Shown piece after piece: positions 1-8,555 of a stretch of 14,886 nt of DNA (the stretch's first letter is position 1; each line of letters begins with the position of its first letter). The DNA is from Lachnoclostridium sp. (GTDB lineage: Bacteria; Bacillota_A; Clostridia; Lachnospirales; Lachnospiraceae). Position numbers and translations under genes: made by a program. Under the pieces are notes generated by a model. The model was not told the DNA's origin. It made no database searches and saw only the letters and a list, made by a program, of their open reading frames with translations. The stretch covers positions 1 to 14,886 of the forward strand of contig SVDR01000054.1 of the NCBI GenBank assembly GCA_015057755.1. Direction: 5' to 3'.

Positions 1-1072
1 CTTCGTCAACGAGGTCACAAGCAATCTTTAAAGCAGCCTGAGCTGTTCTCTTACCGTTACGTGTCTGAAGCATATAGAGTTTCTCGTTCTCAACTGTGAA
101 CTCCATATCCTGCATATCTCTGTAGTGAGACTCAAGTTTTGCACAGATCTCTGTGAATTTAGCGTAAGCTGCCGGGAATTTCTCTTCCATCTGAGCGATC
201 GGCATCGGTGTACGAACACCAGCTACTACGTCTTCACCCTGAGCGTTTGTTAAGAACTCACCCATGAGTTTCTTCTCACCTGTGGATGGGTCACGTGTGA
301 AAGCAACACCTGTACCACAGTCATCACCCATGTTACCGAAAGCCATGGACTGTACGTTTACAGCAGTACCCCAGGAGTACGGGATATCGTTGTCACGACG
401 GTATACGTTCGCACGCGGGTTGTCCCAGGAACGGAATACAGCCTTGATAGCGCCCATTAACTGTACCTTCGGATCTGTCGGGAACTCTTCACCGATTTTT
501 GCTTTGTACTCAGCTTTGAACTGTGCAGCTAACTCTTTTAAGTCCTCAGCTGTAAGCTCGATATCCTGAGTAACGCCTTTTTTCTCTTTCATCTCATCGA
601 TGAGCTCTTCGAAGTATTTCTTACCAACTTCCATAACTACGTCAGAGTACATCTGGATGAAACGTCTGTAGCAGTCCCAAGCCCAACGCGGATTGCCGGA
701 CTTAGCTGCCATTGTATTAACAACATCTTCGTTAAGACCTAAGTTAAGGATTGTATCCATCATACCCGGCATGGATGCTCTAGCACCGGAACGAACAGAT
801 ACTAATAACGGATTCTCTTTGTCACCGAACTTCTTGCCAGTGATCTCTTCCATTTTTACGATAGCTTCGTTGATCTGAGCCTGGATCTCGTCGTTGATCT
901 GACGGCCATCCTCGTAGTACTGTGTACAAGCTTCTGTTGTGATTGTGAAGCCCTGCGGTACAACGTCAGCACCGATGATCTTTGTCATCTCAGCAAGGTT
1001 TGCACCTTTACCGCCTAACAGGTTTCTCATTGTAGCGTTACCTTCGCTGAACATATAAACCCATTTTGCCAT
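1..1072 (-). CDS. ppdK: Pyruvate, phosphate dikinase (PPDK), N-terminal part; gene runs off the left edge
   Basis: Interconverts pyruvate, ATP and phosphate with PEP, AMP and pyrophosphate; in anaerobes without a dominant pyruvate kinase it serves glycolysis or gluconeogenesis in the cytoplasm. About 357 of the usual ~875 residues are present. They cover the ATP-grasp nucleotide-binding domain and the start of the linker to the phosphohistidine domain, so the catalytic His and the PEP-binding barrel lie outside. Seen: GGKGANLAEM (residues 20-29), RSGARASMPGMMDTILNLG, NMGDDCGTGVAFTRDPSTGE, NAQGEDVVAGVRTP and MLQTRNGKRTAQAALKIACD, all in the family order. The ATG at 1072 has AGGAGG at 1084-1089. 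The gene is preceded by its own promoter and a leader of about 120 nt. Identity is near certain from close similarity to the recalled Clostridium symbiosum enzyme. Confidence 0.97.
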   Translation of the reverse strand, partial: MAKWVYMFSEGNATMRNLLGGKGANLAEMTKIIGADVVPQGFTITTEACTQYYEDGRQINDEIQAQINEAIVKMEEITGKKFGDKENPLLVSVRSGARASMPGMMDTILNLGLNEDVVNTMAAKSGNPRWAWDCYRRFIQMYSDVVMEVGKKYFEELIDEMKEKKGVTQDIELTAEDLKELAAQFKAEYKAKIGEEFPTDPKVQLMGAIKAVFRSWDNPRANVYRRDNDIPYSWGTAVNVQSMAFGNMGDDCGTGVAFTRDPSTGEKKLMGEFLTNAQGEDVVAGVRTPMPIAQMEEKFPAAYAKFTEICAKLESHYRDMQDMEFTVENEKLYMLQTRNGKRTAQAALKIACDLVDE

Positions 1073-1204
1073 AAGTTCTTCTTCCTCCTATAAATCTGTA
1101 GAATCAATCTACATCTCGTAGTTTCTTCCATTTTTCACCATTAATCTCCCCACGCACAAAAATCTGCGCACCAAAAATAAACGGCCGAAAAAAGGTCTGC
1201 ATAT

Positions 1205-1233
1205 ATTATAAGAGATGTTGCAAAATATTGCAA
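1205..1233 (-). promoter_or_regulatory. Putative sigma-A promoter of ppdK
   Basis: On the minus strand TTGCAA (1233-1228), a 17-nt spacer and a perfect TATAAT (1210-1205). Transcription would begin near 1198 and leave a leader of about 125 nt before ppdK. A perfect inverted repeat covers the -35 box and part of the spacer. Confidence 0.7.
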
Positions 1234-1235
1234 CA
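1216..1235. repeat. Perfect 8-bp inverted repeat over the ppdK -35 box (candidate operator)
   Basis: TGTTGCAA and TTGCAACA are exact reverse complements separated by AATA. The 20-bp site overlaps the -35 hexamer and the first half of the spacer, where a bound repressor would block RNA polymerase. It does not match the CcpA cre or the Rex consensus as I know them. There is no T-tract next to it, so a terminator is unlikely. The rest of the 1073-1293 gap holds the ppdK leader and AT-rich sequence; no clear terminator for the gene ending at 1294 is seen. Confidence 0.55.
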
Positions 1236-1293
1236 CCCCTTATCCTAACTTTGCCAAATTTTTTGGTTATTTTTTGCTTTTATTTACGTACAT

Positions 1294-1752
1294 TTAATAC
1301 ATTCCGTTCACTACAGCCGCAATCACTATACCGAGAATCGCACCTGCGCAAACCTGCACGGGCGTATGACCTACATACTCCTTAAATCGTTCCTGCAGTA
1401 AAACTCCGTCGAATTCCAGAATATTCTCGAAAAACACGCGATTCAGAAGCTTCGCCTGCTTTCCGGTTTCCATACGCACGTTCATCGCATCATACATGAC
1501 GATCATAGAAAGCACAAAGCTCACAGCGAACTCGAAACTTCCAGCGCCATAACGAATACCGGCCGCCGCCGTAAGCGCACTTACTGTTGCAGAATGGGAA
1601 CTCGGCATACCGCCGGACCCGAAGAGTCTCTCCGGATTGAAGGAACGGTTCAGGGTAAAATCAATCAGCGTTTTTAAAAGCTGCGCTACTGTCCAACCGG
1701 CTACGGCAGAGACCAGCACCTGATTTCCAAGTATCTCATTCCAGATATTCAT
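1294..1752 (-). CDS. Divergent PAP2 family (DUF212) membrane protein
   Basis: A 152-residue integral membrane protein of the DUF212/YuiD group, related in fold to PAP2-type acid phosphatases. Hydrophobic stretches near residues 10-30, 55-70, 75-90 and 130-150 suggest four membrane segments. The hallmark GGMPSSHSATVSAL (about 47-60) is present, as are MYDAMNVRMETGKQAKLLN (about 86-104) and YVGHTPVQVCAGAILG near the C-terminus. The SH and GHT elements resemble PAP2 phosphatase motifs 2 and 3. Biochemical role and substrate are not established for this family; a lipid or undecaprenyl phosphate substrate is only an inference from fold. The ATG at 1752 has GGAGG 5-6 nt upstream. It starts 27 nt after the glgA stop, so it is probably the last gene of a glgA transcript. 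Confidence 0.88.
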   Translation of the reverse strand: MNIWNEILGNQVLVSAVAGWTVAQLLKTLIDFTLNRSFNPERLFGSGGMPSSHSATVSALTAAAGIRYGAGSFEFAVSFVLSMIVMYDAMNVRMETGKQAKLLNRVFFENILEFDGVLLQERFKEYVGHTPVQVCAGAILGIVIAAVVNGMY

Positions 1753-1779
1753 GGTTTCCTCCGTGTCGTTTTTTCGTAA

Positions 1780-3246
1780 TTACTCTTCAACTGCCTCGAT
1801 TTCCTCACCTACAAGTCCATCGTAAAGAGCCTCATATTTCTTCGCAGATACGCTCCAGGAATAGTCAACTGTCATCGCTCTGTCAACGATCTTGTTCCAG
1901 TCACGTTTTCTGTCGTAGTAGATGGATTTCGCATAACGGATCGTGTCTAACATCTCGTGTGCGTTGTAGTTTGTGAAGGAGAAACCAGTACCTGTACCTT
2001 CGTACTCGTTATAAGCCTCTACTGTATCTTTCAGACCGCCTGTTTCACGAACGATCGGAAGTGTACCATAACGGAGAGCCATAAGCTGGCTGAGTCCGCA
2101 CGGCTCGAATAAGGACGGCATTAAGAATGCATCACAGCCTGCATAGATTCTGTGAGACAGCGGCTCGGAATATTTCATCTGTGCAGATACGCGTGCCGGA
2201 TATTTCCACTCGTAATGACGGAACAGATTCTCATACTTCTCTTCGCCTGTACCTAAAACGATTACCTGAACATCGTCTTCACAGATCTCTTCCATTACAT
2301 GAGCGATCAGATCGAAGCCCTTCTGGTCTGTCAGACGGGATACGATACCGATTGTGAACTTCTTCTCATCAACCGGAAGTCCAAGCTCTTTCTGGAGCGC
2401 CTTTTTATTTTTCACTTTCTCTTTGCGGAAGTTCTCAGCTGTGTACGGAGCAGCCAGGTTTTCGTTTGTACCCGGGTTGAAGTCCTCGTAGTCAATACCG
2501 TTTACGATACCGATGAGGTCATTGCCGCGTGCACGCATTAAGCCGTCAAGACCTTCACCGTAGAATGCTGTCTTGATCTCTTCTGCATATGTGTTACTTA
2601 CTGTTGTGATCGCGTCTGCATATACCAGACCGCCTTTTAACATATTACCGTTGTTGTATGCTTCCAGTTTGTCAGATGTGAAATAGCCATCATCAAGACC
2701 GGAGAATCTCTTAATTGTGTTAACATCCCAAACACCCTGGAATTTCAGGTTGTGGATCGTCATAACAGACTTCATATCCTTGAAGAACTCGCCTGCACCG
2801 AAGCGGCCCTTTAAGTATACCGGGATCAGACCTGTCTGCCAGTCATGACAGTGAACTACATCCGGCTGCCATCCGATTACCGGAAGTGCAGAAAGAGCTG
2901 CCTGACAGAAGAAGGAGAATTTCTCCAGATCATGGTACTGGTCACCGTACGGTTTGCTGCCCCAGAAATAGCTCTCGTTGTCGATGAAGTAGAAAGTAAT
3001 ACCATCGTGAACATACTGAAGAATGCCAACATAGCGGCTCTGTCCAAGGTAATCCATATAGAACTGGTCTACAAACTCTAACTTCTCAAGGAATTTCTCT
3101 TTGATACAGAGATACTTCGGAATCATCACGCGAACATCGTACTGCTCTTTGTCAAAGCATTTCGGCAGGGAGCCAACAACGTCTGCCAGACCGCCTGTCT
3201 TAATAAACGGAACTGCCTCAGAAGCTACAAATAAAATCTTTTTCAT
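1780..3246 (-). CDS. glgA: Glycogen synthase (ADP-glucose:alpha-1,4-glucan glucosyltransferase, GT5)
   Basis: Extends alpha-1,4-glucan chains from ADP-glucose. At 488 residues it has the normal bacterial length with two Rossmann lobes. Seen: the N-terminal ADP-glucose loop KTGGLADVVGSLPK (K16-TGGL), HCHDWQTGLIP (about 132-142), MTIHNLKFQG, then in the C-terminal lobe SRLTDQKG (R304, K309) and FEPCGLSQLMALRYGTLP with E381. These match the E. coli R300/K305/E377 set by pattern. The start at 3246 has GGAAGGA at 3259-3265, about 12 nt upstream, a slightly long spacing. No glgB, glgC or glgD lies in the window, so this glgA is separated from other glycogen genes here. It follows spo0A in the same direction after 143 nt, with a candidate promoter in the gap, and is followed closely by the DUF212 gene. 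Confidence 0.96.
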   Translation of the reverse strand: MKKILFVASEAVPFIKTGGLADVVGSLPKCFDKEQYDVRVMIPKYLCIKEKFLEKLEFVDQFYMDYLGQSRYVGILQYVHDGITFYFIDNESYFWGSKPYGDQYHDLEKFSFFCQAALSALPVIGWQPDVVHCHDWQTGLIPVYLKGRFGAGEFFKDMKSVMTIHNLKFQGVWDVNTIKRFSGLDDGYFTSDKLEAYNNGNMLKGGLVYADAITTVSNTYAEEIKTAFYGEGLDGLMRARGNDLIGIVNGIDYEDFNPGTNENLAAPYTAENFRKEKVKNKKALQKELGLPVDEKKFTIGIVSRLTDQKGFDLIAHVMEEICEDDVQVIVLGTGEEKYENLFRHYEWKYPARVSAQMKYSEPLSHRIYAGCDAFLMPSLFEPCGLSQLMALRYGTLPIVRETGGLKDTVEAYNEYEGTGTGFSFTNYNAHEMLDTIRYAKSIYYDRKRDWNKIVDRAMTVDYSWSVSAKKYEALYDGLVGEEIEAVEE

Positions 3247-3324
3247 ATTTGAAACCCATCCTTCCCAATTTTATAAGCTTAATAACTGCGCAATACCCCC
3301 GCAGCTTTATTTACAATCGATATA

Positions 3325-3353
3325 AGTATATCATATTTCATAATATTTAGAAA
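3325..3353 (-). promoter_or_regulatory. Candidate promoter of glgA
   Basis: TTTCTA (3353-3348), 17-nt spacer and TATACT (3330-3325) on the minus strand in the spo0A-glgA gap. The -35 box is poor. A short inverted repeat CTGCG/CGCAG (3286-3304) lies in the leader. No GC-rich hairpin with a T-tract is visible after spo0A, so read-through from spo0A is also possible. Confidence 0.45.
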
Positions 3354-3389
3354 GTGGGTGTATAAAATTTATTTGTAAAATTATGCAAT

Positions 3390-4202
3390 TTAAATGCGTC
3401 TATAATCAAGGCGGATCTTATCTGCGATCAGGGCAATAAATTCCGAGTTGGTCGGCTTTCCTTTCCCGCCGCTGACAGTATAACCAAACAAGTCATTGAT
3501 CGTTTCCATTTTCCCACGGCTCCACGCAACCTCGATCGCATGACGGATCGCACGCTCTACACGGCTGGCTGTTGTCTGATGTTTCTTTGCGATCGTCGGA
3601 TACAAAATCTTCGTCACAGATGAGAGCATTTCTGAATCCTGTACGGACATAATGATCGCATCACGGAGATACTGATATCCTTTAATGTGCGCCGGAATTC
3701 CGATTTCATGTAACATCTGGGTCACGTCCGTTTCCAGATTTTGTTCCATGTAAGCCTCTTTATCGAGATACGGAACAATCTTCCGTTCCTTGGTCCCGCC
3801 GCTGACCTGCATATTTTTCATCCTGCCTTTGCTGACACGGTTAATCTTATCCATCAGCACATCCTTGCTGAACGGCTTCATAATATAATAATTGGCGCCA
3901 AGACGGAACGCATCTTCTGTCACATCCTGACTGCTGGCAGCCGTTACCATGATAAACGACGGGAAAGATTTCATCTGGGTGTTATTCCGCACCTTCTCCA
4001 TAACAGAAATTCCATCGAGTCTTGGCATGATCACATCCATCAGCACAATGTCCGGATTGGTGCGGACGATCATATTGTATGCGTCCTCGCCGTTGTCCGC
4101 TTTCCCCACAACACGGATCCCTTCTTCTTTTTCCAGTATTTCCCCCAACAGATTTAACGTCTGTCTGTTATCATCAGCAATCGCAATTGATAATTCTGCC
4201 AT
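3390..4202 (-). CDS. spo0A: Sporulation master response regulator Spo0A
   Basis: Phosphorylated DNA-binding regulator at the top of the sporulation cascade, acting on 0A boxes. At 270 residues it has the standard length. The receiver domain (about 4-125) has the acidic pair D10-D11, phospho-acceptor D56 in [10 protein letters not shown]87 and K109 (YYIMKPF). A variable linker (about 126-145) leads to the Spo0A C-terminal domain (about 150-270), with the recognition helix [15 protein letters not shown] (213-227) and the signature [19 protein letters not shown]. All phosphotransfer and DNA-contact regions look intact, so it should be functional. The ATG at 4202 has AGGAGGAG upstream. Two tandem 0A boxes upstream of its promoter suggest autoregulation. 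spoIVB, the usual upstream neighbour in many Bacillota, is not here; the ilv operon's terminal gene is upstream instead. Confidence 0.98.
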   Translation of the reverse strand: MAELSIAIADDNRQTLNLLGEILEKEEGIRVVGKADNGEDAYNMIVRTNPDIVLMDVIMPRLDGISVMEKVRNNTQMKSFPSFIMVTAASSQDVTEDAFRLGANYYIMKPFSKDVLMDKINRVSKGRMKNMQVSGGTKERKIVPYLDKEAYMEQNLETDVTQMLHEIGIPAHIKGYQYLRDAIIMSVQDSEMLSSVTKILYPTIAKKHQTTASRVERAIRHAIEVAWSRGKMETINDLFGYTVSGGKGKPTNSEFIALIADKIRLDYRRI

Positions 4203-4286
4203 AATTCTCCTCCTGAGCTGTCATAATGATTCTTGTGTCGCTCTTGTTTTCCAATTTCTACCAAAAGGTTTAGAGCGATTACATCA

Positions 4287-4316
4287 ATTATAGTCGCTGT
4301 GCGAGAAGAGCCGCAA
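4287..4316 (-). promoter_or_regulatory. Candidate promoter of spo0A
   Basis: Perfect TATAAT (4292-4287) with TTGCGG (4316-4311) 18 nt upstream on the minus strand. The weak -35 would fit a promoter that needs an activator such as Spo0A~P bound at the boxes just upstream. Start of transcription would be near 4280, giving a leader of about 78 nt. Confidence 0.55.
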
Positions 4317-4333
4317 TGCAAATCGGGCGCAAG

Positions 4334-4351
4334 TTTTGACAGGGTTCGACA
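4334..4351 (-). promoter_or_regulatory. Two tandem 0A boxes (Spo0A binding sites) upstream of spo0A
   Basis: Minus strand reads TGTCGAA (4351-4345), CCC, then TGTCAAAA (4341-4334). Both heptamers fit the 0A-box consensus TGTCGAA/TGTCAAA. They are direct repeats exactly 10 bp apart, the one-turn spacing expected for a head-to-tail Spo0A dimer. They end 17 nt upstream of the spo0A -35 box and lie just beyond the terminator of the preceding gene. Direct binding is inferred from the sequence match. Confidence 0.65.
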
Positions 4352-4353
4352 TA

Positions 4354-4382
4354 CAAAAGGAGACCCCGTATCAGGATCTCCC
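4354..4382 (-). terminator. Rho-independent terminator of the ilv operon / DUF815 gene
   Basis: On the minus strand GGAGATCC, a loop TGATAC and GGGTCTCC-type complement form an 8-bp stem (one G-U pair) followed by TTTTGT. It lies just downstream of the stop at 4394 and separates the operon from spo0A. Confidence 0.75.
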
Positions 4383-4393
4383 AAATAATACTT

Positions 4394-5707
4394 CTATTTA
4401 ATTGTCAGCAGATAATTCGCAAACTGCTGTGCTGTACGGCCGGAAAGTCCGCCGCCGCGCATCTCGAAGCGGTTTGCTTCGTAGCAGATCTCCTCGTCGG
4501 TCATCATCTCTTCTGTGATGCCCGCGCGTCGTGCAAGTTTCACTGCCATGTCGTTGAAGCCGGCTTTGTTCGGCTTCGCGAAGAAGATGGACAGACCGAA
4601 GCGGTTTACAAGGGACAGCTTCTCTTCCATCGTGTCGGATCTGTGGAGATCTTCGCTGTGCTCCATGTCGTTTCTGTCTTTCCATGTTTCTTTGATCAGG
4701 TGTCTGCGGTTGGAGGTCGCGTAGATTAACACGTTGTCCGGCTTTGTCTCCACGCCGCCTTCGATGACCGCCTTTAAGAATTTGTACTCGATCTCAAATT
4801 CTTCGAAAGATAAATCATCCATGTAGATAATAAATTTATAATTTCGGTTCTTGATCTGTGAAATGATGGTAGACAGATTCTTGAACTGGTGCTTATAAAT
4901 TTCGATCATTCTGAGGCCCTGCGGATAAAACTGGTTCACGATCGCCTTGATGCTGGTGGACTTACCTGTACCACTGTCACCAAATAACAGGACATTGTTG
5001 GCAGCTTTGCCGTCCACAAAGGCCTGTGTATTCTCAACCAGTTTCTTTTTCTGCAGTTCGTAGCCAATGAGGTCGTCCAGCATCACGGCATCCATGTTGT
5101 TGATCGGCAGGAAACGAACGGAATTGTCCGGATTCTCTGCGATACGAAATGCCTTATTGAGGCCGAACATACCTACACCGTAGTCTTTGTAAAAGTCTGT
5201 TACAAATGTGAAGAACTCATCTGCATCTTTCGCCGTCTCAAGCTTTTCGCTGAGAGCGCGGACTTTTTCACTGACATTTTTGTTGTACATCAGCTCTTTT
5301 TTGCGGATTGCCTGATAATGAGTCAGGTGTGTGAAGCAGTCAATGGAAAGTGCTTCCTCGATCCAGGAGAAGTCATAATCAAACAGTTTCATGAACACTT
5401 CGAAATCGTGTTTCACGAAGCAGTTGACCGTTCCTTCCTGAGCTCCCATCTTCTCGCAAACAATGCTGAACGGGTTTTCATTCGTAATAAGAAGGAATGT
5501 GAGGTAATTGTGCCAAAGATTCTTATCGAACGCAAAATCTGTCGCCACAGTCAGAAGGTTCTTCACCTGTCCGAAGACTCTGGTTCTCAGGGCATCTTTG
5601 CTCTCACTTCCGTTTTTTAATTTTTCGCAAATATCAGACAGCTGCCAGAGGATGGAGTTCTCCGGCAACTGGCCGTATACAAGCAGATTCGATACGATCT
5701 GATTCAT
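4394..5707 (-). CDS. DUF815-type AAA ATP-binding protein
   Basis: A 437-residue cytoplasmic P-loop ATPase of the DUF815 family; the target is not known. The first ~200 residues are helical, with no motif I recognise. The ATPase core follows: Walker A GDSGTGKST (243-251), Walker B FIIYMDDLSFEE (292-303), sensor-1 region ATSNRRHL (330-337), an Arg-rich RNDMEHSEDLHRSDTMEEK segment (345-363) and a sensor-2-like GGGLSGRT (418-425). The Walker and sensor residues are intact. The ATG at 5707 is only 19 nt after the ilvD stop. The best ribosome site, AAGGAG, overlaps that stop and is 15 nt from the ATG, which is long; an in-frame TAG two codons upstream rules out an earlier start. Tight spacing makes it the last cistron of the ilv operon, though a role in branched-chain synthesis is not implied by its domains. 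Confidence 0.9.
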   Translation of the reverse strand: MNQIVSNLLVYGQLPENSILWQLSDICEKLKNGSESKDALRTRVFGQVKNLLTVATDFAFDKNLWHNYLTFLLITNENPFSIVCEKMGAQEGTVNCFVKHDFEVFMKLFDYDFSWIEEALSIDCFTHLTHYQAIRKKELMYNKNVSEKVRALSEKLETAKDADEFFTFVTDFYKDYGVGMFGLNKAFRIAENPDNSVRFLPINNMDAVMLDDLIGYELQKKKLVENTQAFVDGKAANNVLLFGDSGTGKSTSIKAIVNQFYPQGLRMIEIYKHQFKNLSTIISQIKNRNYKFIIYMDDLSFEEFEIEYKFLKAVIEGGVETKPDNVLIYATSNRRHLIKETWKDRNDMEHSEDLHRSDTMEEKLSLVNRFGLSIFFAKPNKAGFNDMAVKLARRAGITEEMMTDEEICYEANRFEMRGGGLSGRTAQQFANYLLTIK

Positions 5708-5726
5708 ATGATTCTACAATTGCTCC

Positions 5727-7373
5727 TTACTCTACGATAGCGCCTTTGTCTGCGGAGGATACCATCTTCGCGTAACGTTTCAGGTAGCCTGTCAGCTCTT
5801 TCTGCTCTTTCAGTTTCATAGTCGCTTTACGCTCAGCCATCTCTTCATCGGATACGAGAAGCTTGATGCTGTAGTTCGGGATATCGATCGCGATCTTGTC
5901 ACCGTCTTTGATGTAGGCGATCGGACCGCCTGCTGCTGCCTCCGGAGAAATGTGTCCGATAGCTGCACCACAGGATGCGCCGGAGAAACGACCGTCTGTT
6001 AACAGAGCTACTGTTGTATCCAGCTTCATACCAACAATTGCAGATGTCGGAGAAAGCATCTCTCTCATACCCGGGCCGCCTGCCGGACCTTCGTAACGAA
6101 TCACAACGATGTCGCCCGGAACAATCTGACCTGCGTAGATAGCTGCAATTGCCTCTTCCTCAGAGTCGAAACACTTCGCTGTACCTGTATTTACTAACAT
6201 CTCCGGTTTAACTGCGGAACGTTTTACGATCGCGCCGTTCGGAGCCAGATTACCGAAAAGAACTGCAAGGCCGCCTGTCTTGGAGTACGGATCAGACATC
6301 GGACGGATAACTTCTTCATTTTTATTGATCGCTCTTGCCACGTTCTCCGCTACAGTCTTACCTGTTGCTGTAATGCAGTCACCATGTAACATACCAGCAT
6401 CAAGAAGCTGTTTTAATACTGCAGAGATACCGCCTGCTTCCAGAAGGTCCTGCATATGATGGTGACCAGCCGGAGCAAGATGGCAAAGGTTCGGAGTCTT
6501 CTCACTGATCTCGTTGATCATGTGAAGGTCTAATTTGAGACCGGCCTCGTGCGCGATAGCAAGAAGGTGAAGGGCAGAGTTTGTGGAGCATCCAAGTGCC
6601 ATATCGGTTGTAAGTGCATTTTCAAGAGCCTTCTCTGTAATGATATCTCTCGGACGAATGTTCTTCTCTAGTAATGTCATAACCTGCATACCTGCAGTCT
6701 TGGCAAGACGGATTCTCTCGCCGTAAACAGCCGGGATTGTTCCGTTGCCCGGAAGACCCATACCGAGAACCTCAGTTAGACAGTTCATGGAGTTTGCTGT
6801 GAACATACCGGAACAGGAACCGCAGCCCGGACATGCGCTGCCTTCGATGCGGGCAAGCTCTTCGTCATCGATGAGGTTTGCTTTTCTGGCACCAACTGCT
6901 TCGAATACGCTGTTCAAATCCATCTGGTTGATGGAAAGCATCGGACCGCCGGAAACAAAAACTGCCGGAAGGTTCAGTCTGAGCGCTGCCATCAGCATAC
7001 CCGGAACAATCTTGTCGCAGTTCGGGATAAATACGAGTGCATCAAAGCAATGACCCTTAACCATACACTCGATGGTATCTGCAATCAGTTCACGGGAGCT
7101 GAGGGAGAATCTCATACCTTCGTGGCCCATGGCGATACCGTCACAGACACCGATCGTATTGAACTCCATCGGAGTACCGCCTGCAGCAAGGACGCCGTCC
7201 TTAACCGCTCTGGAAATTGTCTGAAGGTGCACGTGACCCGGTGTGATCTCATTGAAAGAGTTCACCACGCCAATCAGCGGTCTTCTTAACTGCTCATCTG
7301 TATAGCCGTCTGCTTTTAAAAGGGAACGGTGCGGGGCACGTTCCACGCCTAATTTGATCTGATCAGAAATCAT
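5727..7373 (-). CDS. ilvD: Dihydroxy-acid dehydratase
   Basis: Dehydrates 2,3-dihydroxy-isovalerate and 2,3-dihydroxy-3-methylvalerate to the 2-keto acids of valine and isoleucine, using an Fe-S cluster and Mg2+. 548 residues, normal for the family. Seen: [14 protein letters not shown] (37-50), [29 protein letters not shown] (C119), the Fe-S signature [20 protein letters not shown] (180-199) and [20 protein letters not shown] near the C-terminus. The PGHVHL form resembles E. coli IlvD rather than the Cys-containing ITPCN form of plant-type [2Fe-2S] enzymes, so an oxygen-labile [4Fe-4S] cluster is inferred. The ATG at 7373 has GGAGG 9 nt upstream. It follows ilvC by 96 nt containing two small hairpins and precedes the DUF815 gene by 19 nt. 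Confidence 0.97.
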   Translation of the reverse strand: MISDQIKLGVERAPHRSLLKADGYTDEQLRRPLIGVVNSFNEITPGHVHLQTISRAVKDGVLAAGGTPMEFNTIGVCDGIAMGHEGMRFSLSSRELIADTIECMVKGHCFDALVFIPNCDKIVPGMLMAALRLNLPAVFVSGGPMLSINQMDLNSVFEAVGARKANLIDDEELARIEGSACPGCGSCSGMFTANSMNCLTEVLGMGLPGNGTIPAVYGERIRLAKTAGMQVMTLLEKNIRPRDIITEKALENALTTDMALGCSTNSALHLLAIAHEAGLKLDLHMINEISEKTPNLCHLAPAGHHHMQDLLEAGGISAVLKQLLDAGMLHGDCITATGKTVAENVARAINKNEEVIRPMSDPYSKTGGLAVLFGNLAPNGAIVKRSAVKPEMLVNTGTAKCFDSEEEAIAAIYAGQIVPGDIVVIRYEGPAGGPGMREMLSPTSAIVGMKLDTTVALLTDGRFSGASCGAAIGHISPEAAAGGPIAYIKDGDKIAIDIPNYSIKLLVSDEEMAERKATMKLKEQKELTGYLKRYAKMVSSADKGAIVE

Positions 7374-7398
7374 GTTGCATTTCCTCCATAATTATGGC

Positions 7399-7428
7399 TT
7401 TAGGCCAGACAATAAGGCCTGACCTAAA
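7399..7428 (-). promoter_or_regulatory. Intercistronic hairpin between ilvC and ilvD
   Basis: TTTAGG (7399-7404) pairs with CCTAAA (7423-7428), one mismatch follows, then three more pairs. A second small palindrome, GCAGTGCTCACTGC, lies at 7447-7460 just after the ilvC stop. Neither is followed by a T-tract on the transcribed strand, so they look like mRNA stability or processing structures rather than terminators. Confidence 0.45.
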
Positions 7429-7469
7429 ACTAATTCATCTATGTCCGCAGTGCTCACTGCTTTTCGCGA

Positions 7470-8516
<1,047 letters not shown>

Positions 8517-8527
8517 TTATAAATTGG

Positions 8528-8545
8528 AGTAACCAGCCGGTTACT
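8528..8545 (-). promoter_or_regulatory. Intercistronic hairpin between ilvN and ilvC
   Basis: AGTAACC and GGTTACT form a perfect 7-bp stem with a 4-nt loop in the 72-nt gap upstream of ilvC. It has no following T-tract on the minus strand. It would sit near the 5' end of any processed ilvC transcript. Confidence 0.55.
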
Positions 8546-8555
8546 GAAATTCCTT

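Noticed and set aside
4154..4384. 76-residue minus frame upstream of spo0A
   Set aside because: It spans the terminator, the 0A boxes and the spo0A promoter and overlaps the spo0A start; composition is not protein-like.
7399..7460. Terminator between ilvC and ilvD
   Set aside because: The hairpins lack a T-tract on the minus strand and ilvD has no visible promoter of its own.
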